From: Meloidogyne chitwoodi
Lineage: Eukaryota; Nematoda; Chromadorea; Rhabditida; Meloidogynidae
Reading direction: 5' to 3'
Assembly: GCA_015183035.1 (NCBI GenBank)
Contig: JACZZP010000002.1
Location: 1,240,001 to 1,304,000, forward strand
DNA: 64,000 bases
The translations under genes were made by a program, and so were the position numbers. Shown one piece after another: positions 58,649 to 64,000 of this stretch (the stretch's first letter is position 1; every line of letters begins with the position of its first letter). The notes under the pieces were generated by a model, which searched no databases, was not told the origin of the DNA, and saw nothing but the letters and a program-made list of their open reading frames with translations.

Positions 58649-59532
58649 CATTCATTAAGAAATTAGACATAATTGAATGAAAATTTTATTTAGGAAAAGA
58701 ATAATTATTTTTTGTTAATTATTTATTATTAGCTTTATATATTTTTGTTTTTATTAGAATATAACAATCAAAAATAATTTTATACTGAATTTTTTGGGGT
58801 TGAGTTGTTAAATGTATATTCTACATATATGTATGTATGTCTGACATTAATGATGCTGATTATTCTCCTCTAATGTGATTTATTTAAATGAATTAAGGAA
58901 TACTCGAGTTCCTTCACTTTTTAAAGGGTGGCTCGAACTTGAATACTGAAGTTTGTGGACCGAAACCCGGACCGACACTAGAGTAAAAAATTTTAAAAAT
59001 AAAAAACCAAATATTGCATGTTAAATTTTGGAATAAAGGAGGAAAGTTGTTGAACAACGGGGGGAGATCCTCCTATATATGTTTACTGGGTATTAGGTGT
59101 TCAATAATTTGTTAAAGTTTATTTTTATTTTTTTCAAGTAAACTATCCGTTGGTTGTACCCAGGCCTGACCAATAATTTGGATAAATTCACTTGGAGTCT
59201 TGATTTTAAAAGCCAGGATTCTCAATCAGACCCGGAACGTAATGTTATCAGACACTAGTGTAAGAATCCAAAAAATTAATTTACAATATCATTAGAATTT
59301 TTATCAAAATCTAAATAAAGCGAATTATTCCATTACCATTTTATTATCAAGAGAATCCTCTCTTTCTTTTCTCATTAATTCCTTTCCTTAATTCCAATGG
59401 CCGACATATTCTATTGCATAGTAAATTGTTTTTTAAATCATTCTGTCAGTTCTAACCAAATTTTTAATTTATTTTATATGTATATATTATTAATTTTTTT
59501 TTTAATTTAGCTTTACTTTTGTATATATTACA
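58649..59532. other. Intergenic between uridylyltransferase and ACF1 genes
   Basis: About 880 bp. A mixed-composition block at 58900-59260 (for example GACCGAAACCCGGACCGACAC) differs from the A/T-rich flanks and may be an old repeat. No coding exons or RNA genes recognised. Confidence 0.5.
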
Positions 59533-62500
59533 ATGCCAACAACATCAAATAAGAATTTTCAAGCATTGAGGCCAATACCTGATGGAATAAGTCCAAATAC
59601 TGAAGTTTTCTATCAGCCATCTACGAACGAAATCTTCGAAAATTATGAGTAATTCTTTTAATAATAATCTAAATTTATACGATTTCTTCTACTACGAATT
59701 TTTTATATTTTAATTTCCTAAATTGATTTTTAGTGACTATTTTGAGCGAATGATTCAATTAAATAGTTCTTGTTGGTCTTGCACAATGACGGGAAAGACT
59801 GGACTAACATATGAGGAGGCATTGCATTCAGAAGCTAAAGCTTCTACATCGAAGACTGGCATTAGCAAAGCGGAAATTCGCCGCAAAAAGGTTATTTTAT
59901 TAAAAGCTTAAATAAAAATATTATATTTTTAGATTATCGAGCAGCAAAAACAGCTTCGGCCCTTATTTGAAACTGCCGAAAATCATGGTGTTGAAAATAT
60001 AGAACGCTGGCAACAAACATTCCAATTTCTCTCAAATGAGGATATCCAAGAATTGCGAAATGCTATTTCAGTAGCTAAATCTGATGAGAAAGCTGCACTA
60101 CGTAAACAACAAATTGAAGAACGGCGAAAGCAAAGAGAATTAATAGCCGAATGGCGTAAACCGAGGTTTAGAATTTTACTGAATTTTTTTGGTACTTTTA
60201 TGTGCGCAAATTTCCGGAAATTTTTATCCGCAATTAGATTTTTATTTTTCTCAAAAATATAAAAATAAATGAAGGGATTATTTTTGAGGATAAAGTAAAT
60301 AATCTTTCCTTAATACAATCAGATGATTTTCTCTTCTTTTCACATTTTCCCTCCATTTAAATTCGCAGAAACAGATAGATGTCAATCAATCATTGCCAGT
60401 GTGTTACAAAATTATTTTTCTCCATTTTTCCGCTTCCATTTCCTTTCGATGTGTTATTTATTACTTGAGTGAGGATAAAAACTTGCGGACATTTGCGGGT
60501 ATAACCGAAAAGTATATTTTCTGTTTTTAGAGATGATCTACTTTGTGATGATCTTAAGGTATTTTCATTTTTATTTTTTTAATTTCCTCATTACTTTCAG
60601 CCCTTTCCTTCAGGCTACAGAGAACTATGTTGGCCCGATTGGGTGCCGCGTGAATTATATTGGGATATTCTCACAGTTCAATGCTTCTTTGAAAACTTTG
60701 CCGAAGTGCTCTTTCATGACAGGAAAAATCCTTTTACTCTTACAAATATAGCTACAGCAATTGGTTATTTTAATTATGTATTATTTTAAATTTAATTTTT
60801 TATAATTTAGTCTCTAACCAGGAAACAGAGAAAACTCAATTTTATCAAATTTTGAATTGGATAATGACAGCAATGAACGCAAGTATTAAAGAGGAAGAAG
60901 GAGATCCCAGTAAAATATTTTATTTTTTATTTTATTCTAAATTTTAGCTAATCTGTTAAAACATGACAATATTGGCAATGAAAATGTTAAAGATTTTGAT
61001 AATCCTATTAATGGTGATGCAATTCGGCGTATTAGCAAAGATTGTGAACGTCATAAAAAAAATCGTGGTTATAAGATAAATTTTAATATTTATTCTAATA
61101 TTACATAATAGGAGTAAATGTTCGTGCCTTAGTTGGTAAAAACAGGGACATAACTAAAATAATTCGACTACATTTGAAAAGATCAGGTGATAAGAATTAA
61201 TATTTTAAATTTAATTTCTAAATTGAGAAGATGGTTATACATTTTCTCATTCCGAATATGAAATATTGGAAATATTAAAAAAGGTTTCTTTAATTTTTAT
61301 ATGTCGTGTATATTTTTTGTAAATTTAAGTCAAGTATTTATGCTTTAAACACTCAGCAACGTGTTAAACTATTTAATCTTTTAATTAATCAATTGTTAAG
61401 TCATCGACGATGTCGAACTCTTATATCTAAACGAACTGAAGAAATGAATGAGCTTAAACGAGAATTGAGACAATTAAAATTTATTGATCAACAGGTTTTT
61501 TTATAAAACATTTATATATTTTAAAAACCTTTAATGTTGTTTGCAGTTTTTCCAAATATTTATAACTAATCAACTAATTTATAGCATCAACGGGAATCGC
61601 GTGAGGCGTATCAATTTTTGTCTCAACAAAGAATAGGGTTCGCACAAAAATCGGTACGTGTGAAAATTTTATTTTTTTTTGTATAAATGTTGTAATCTAG
61701 ATTATTTAAAAAAAAAATAAAATATCGCAATTTTTCATTATGTAATTTTTTTCAGAATGAAAAATCTAAGGAAGTATCACAACAGCTATCAAATCTGCGT
61801 CGTGCTCTTATGCAATTGAATGAGTATAATATTTCCATAATTTATTTTAATTTATTAATTTTATTAAGAGGCCGTAGAGTTCAAAACATTTCTGAGATTA
61901 AAGAACAATTATTAAGGGAATCATTGCCATGGACACAGATGGAGAACATTAACGAAGTTCTCGAGTTTCGAGCCGCACAACGAAATTTTCACTCTGATAG
62001 AGTGAAAGAATTAATACAACAAATATTTGAGTTACAAGGTTAGTAACTAATCATTTTTGTTTATCCTTTTGTTTTTAGGCAAGATGGGTCTATATTTCCT
62101 TGGTAGAGATCGTGCCTTCCGTGGATATTATGTATATATTTTTTCTATTGTATATACAAATTCGTTTAATTTATCTTCAGTATATGTGTTCAACTTTTAT
62201 AATTCACTGTCCATCAACTGAAGAATGTGGAACATGTGATGAATGTCTAACTCCAAAAACAATTGAACATCCAACTCAATTAATAATTTCAGATGATAAA
62301 AATGATGATTATATTCAAATTTTAGACTCAGATGATGTAGCTATTTCAGGAAAGATAAAATATGAGAATGATGGGAACATAAATAAAGTTACTAACTGGT
62401 AATGGCTTTTGAACCAAACATTCTATTTTTCAATCTTTACGTTACTTTAGTATTAAAGTTTTGTCAAACGGTGACGAATTAAATACCGTTACAGACGAAG

Positions 62501-63337
62501 AAAAGGAAAAACAAAATGATGCAGTTGATTTGGAAGGGTTTGCTGATGTTGATCCTTTAATGGTTTGTACGGGTAAAAAGGATTGTCCAGTGCATAATCC
62601 TTCAAGTGGTCGACTTTTATATTACATTGAAAGAGATGCAGTGAATAAGGTTGGGAATAAATTAAATTTTTAAATACAATAAAATATTTTAGTTAATTAA
62701 TGCGTTAAACCCTCGAGGTTTTCGTGAATCTGAGCTTTCTGAAAATATTTCATTTTTCAAAGAAATTTATACAAAGGAAATGAATGATTTTTTGGATGTG
62801 TTGAAGGATAGACATTTACAACAACCTCTTTCTTTTAAGTTATTTGGTTTTAACTCAGCCATTCCAAAAGAGTTAGTTGATGGAAAAGAGGAAGTCAGGA
62901 GCGAAGATTTTTCTGATGATGACGTATATTTACAACCAAAGAATACTCGACATTCTTATCATATTGAACATTTTGATGGTTTTGGTGCGCTTCGTTATGA
63001 GGGATTGGCTAGACAACGTAGGGCAGTAACACATTATGACCCATCAAATTTTGATAATTTTGGTGCTCTTCGTTATGAAGGATTGGCAAGACAACGGAAG
63101 GCAGTAACACATTATGACCCAGCAAATTATGCTGGAACAAGTGGTGATGGTACTTCAACTTCTTATGAATGTAATTTGTATTTAGATGAGATCGACAACA
63201 AAAATGAATTAAGAGATGATAATGTTGATAATGAATGGTTAATAGATGATGATGATACTCAACAAAATGAGGAAATTGAACAAAATCAAAAACAACCAGA
63301 TGAAATTTTATTAGAAGAATGGCAACAACTTGGTTGA
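59533..63337 (+). CDS. ACF1/BAZ1A-like chromatin remodelling subunit (WAC, DDT, WHIM)
   Basis: Seventeen exons (59533-59648, 59734-59890, 59933-60165, 60531-60558, 60601-60763, 60811-60909, 60948-61067, 61112-61186, 61228-61283, 61330-61494, 61585-61653, 61756-61823, 61869-62038, 62079-62131, 62181-62398, 62451-62649, 62693-63337) give 877 residues. The WAC domain has EVFYQPSTNEIFENYDDYFE and SSCWSCTMTGKTGLTYEEAL. A basic coiled coil follows (KQQIEERRKQRELIAEW), then RDDLLCDDLKPFP leading into a DDT domain. WHIM-type segments are ITKIIRLHLKRSGEDG, SSIYALNTQQRVKLFNLL, YFLGRDRAFRGYY and LNPRGFRESEL. ACF1 pairs with the ISWI ATPase to space nucleosomes in the nucleus. I see no PHD finger or bromodomain; the C-terminus instead carries two 26-residue repeats and an acidic tail. 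Introns near 60166-60530 are the longest. Confidence 0.9.
62972..63127 (+). repeat. Two tandem 78-bp coding repeats in the ACF1-like gene
   Basis: Copies 62972-63049 and 63050-63127 encode near-identical 26-residue units; each contains FGALRYEGLARQR and AVTHYDP. Differences are few (for example G/N at residue 3, R/K and S/A later), with several synonymous changes, so the duplication is recent but not brand new. Confidence 0.9.
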
Positions 63338-63830
63338 ATTTATATTTATTTGTATTAATTTTGATTGTTGTCTTTTACAAAATATATTGCATTGTGCATT
63401 ATTTATATTGTGAAATTCTTCTTATTTGACAATAATACATATAATATTTTTATCTATATTTACCAATATTGCCTGAATCTGAACTCTAAAATTATTTATA
63501 GGTTTTATACTAAATTACATAATTCTTCTTTATCCATTATATTCTATTAGAATGACAGAAAAGTTTAGAAATTATTTAAATTTATTTTTTGAATTAAAAT
63601 ACTAAACTTTGTTGTTTATCTTGTATCTGACCGACTTTTTGTTTTAATATATACCTGTTTGAGAATACCGGTTATTGTTTAAACATTTCCCCTAATTCGT
63701 CTTTTATATATTGAATGCATTAACAAATAAATATTTTAAATTGATTTAAATGCCGTAAATAAAATTGTAATTTTCCTTTTTTATATTTATTTTTTACTTA
63801 TAATTATGCAATTAAATTACAGCTTATGAC
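63338..63830. other. 3' flank of the ACF1-like gene
   Basis: About 490 bp of A/T-rich sequence with no exon chain. It ends at a TTACAG acceptor-like site (63817-63822) just before the duplicated uridylyltransferase exon. Confidence 0.5.
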
Positions 63831-64000
63831 TTTATTTTAAAAATTAAAAAGGAAATATTATTTAGATTACCTTCTTTTATGCCTCCAGGCTCTTGGCTAT
63901 ATGTAATTTTGACAAAAGCAATTGGTCAGAATTCATTGAAATTAAATACTCTTTTGATACGAAAATGTCAACGTCGTTTTATAACTAGATGTTTAGATGG
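63831..64000 (+). pseudogene. Second copy of a uridylyltransferase exon (partial paralogue, cut by window)
   Basis: This stretch is almost identical to 56349-56539 inside the uridylyltransferase exon. Relative to that copy it lacks 9 bp near its start and 12 bp near ACTCTTTTGATAC, both multiples of three, so the same reading frame stays open (FRLPSFMPPGSWLYVILTKA, then the RRFITRCLDG end). A preceding TTACAG could act as its acceptor. It could be a paralogous gene running past the window edge, an isolated exon duplicate, or an assembly duplicate; the window does not decide. Confidence 0.75.

Overview
This window reads as a gene-dense, very AT-rich nematode nuclear genome. Coding exons are cut by many introns of about 40-60 bp that begin GT (sometimes GC) and end in AG after a T-rich tract. 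Noncoding DNA is mostly A/T runs. The base composition, tiny introns and protein similarities suggest a tylenchid plant-parasitic nematode, probably a root-knot nematode (Meloidogyne); the genus is an inference. Exon models were built by hand. All complete models except the degenerin keep an open frame through every junction.

Layout, left to right. 1-2151: 3' half of a Patched-type sterol-sensing protein. 3736-6004: unrecognised coiled-coil protein. 7224-13755: cAMP phosphodiesterase PDE4 with UCR1, UCR2 and catalytic domains. 15115-17198: ankyrin/chaperone protein ANKRD13C. 17707-18669: HP1-type heterochromatin protein. 19115-20864: unknown helical protein. 21655-27767: trehalose-6-phosphate synthase, 29 exons. 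29087-30486: lysine-rich repetitive protein. 31207-31630: small secreted neuropeptide-like precursor. 32349-35517: EHBP1-like membrane-trafficking protein. 36226-36517 (minus): Sm protein F. 36942-41269: glycogen branching enzyme. 41825-52069: the unfolded-protein-response sensor IRE1, whose 5.9 kb intron contains a whole DEG/ENaC channel gene on the opposite strand (43228-47240). 52666-53574: complex I subunit NDUFB3. 53787-54785 (minus): DDAH-like amidinohydrolase. 55065-58648: terminal uridylyltransferase. 59533-63337: ACF1/BAZ1A chromatin-remodelling subunit. 63831-64000: a second, diverged copy of one uridylyltransferase exon, cut by the window edge.

The genes are ordinary eukaryotic single-copy genes with no obvious operon or pathway cluster, although two act in storage-carbohydrate metabolism (trehalose synthase, branching enzyme) and two in chromatin (HP1, ACF1). 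The accessory interest lies in the nested antisense channel gene, several palindromic MITE-like elements in introns (one 424 bp with an 8-bp target duplication sitting inside an older element), recurrent GC-AG introns, a tandem micro-exon duplication in the trehalose synthase gene, and the duplicated uridylyltransferase exon. No tRNA, rRNA, CRISPR array, bacterial operon or autonomous transposase was recognised.
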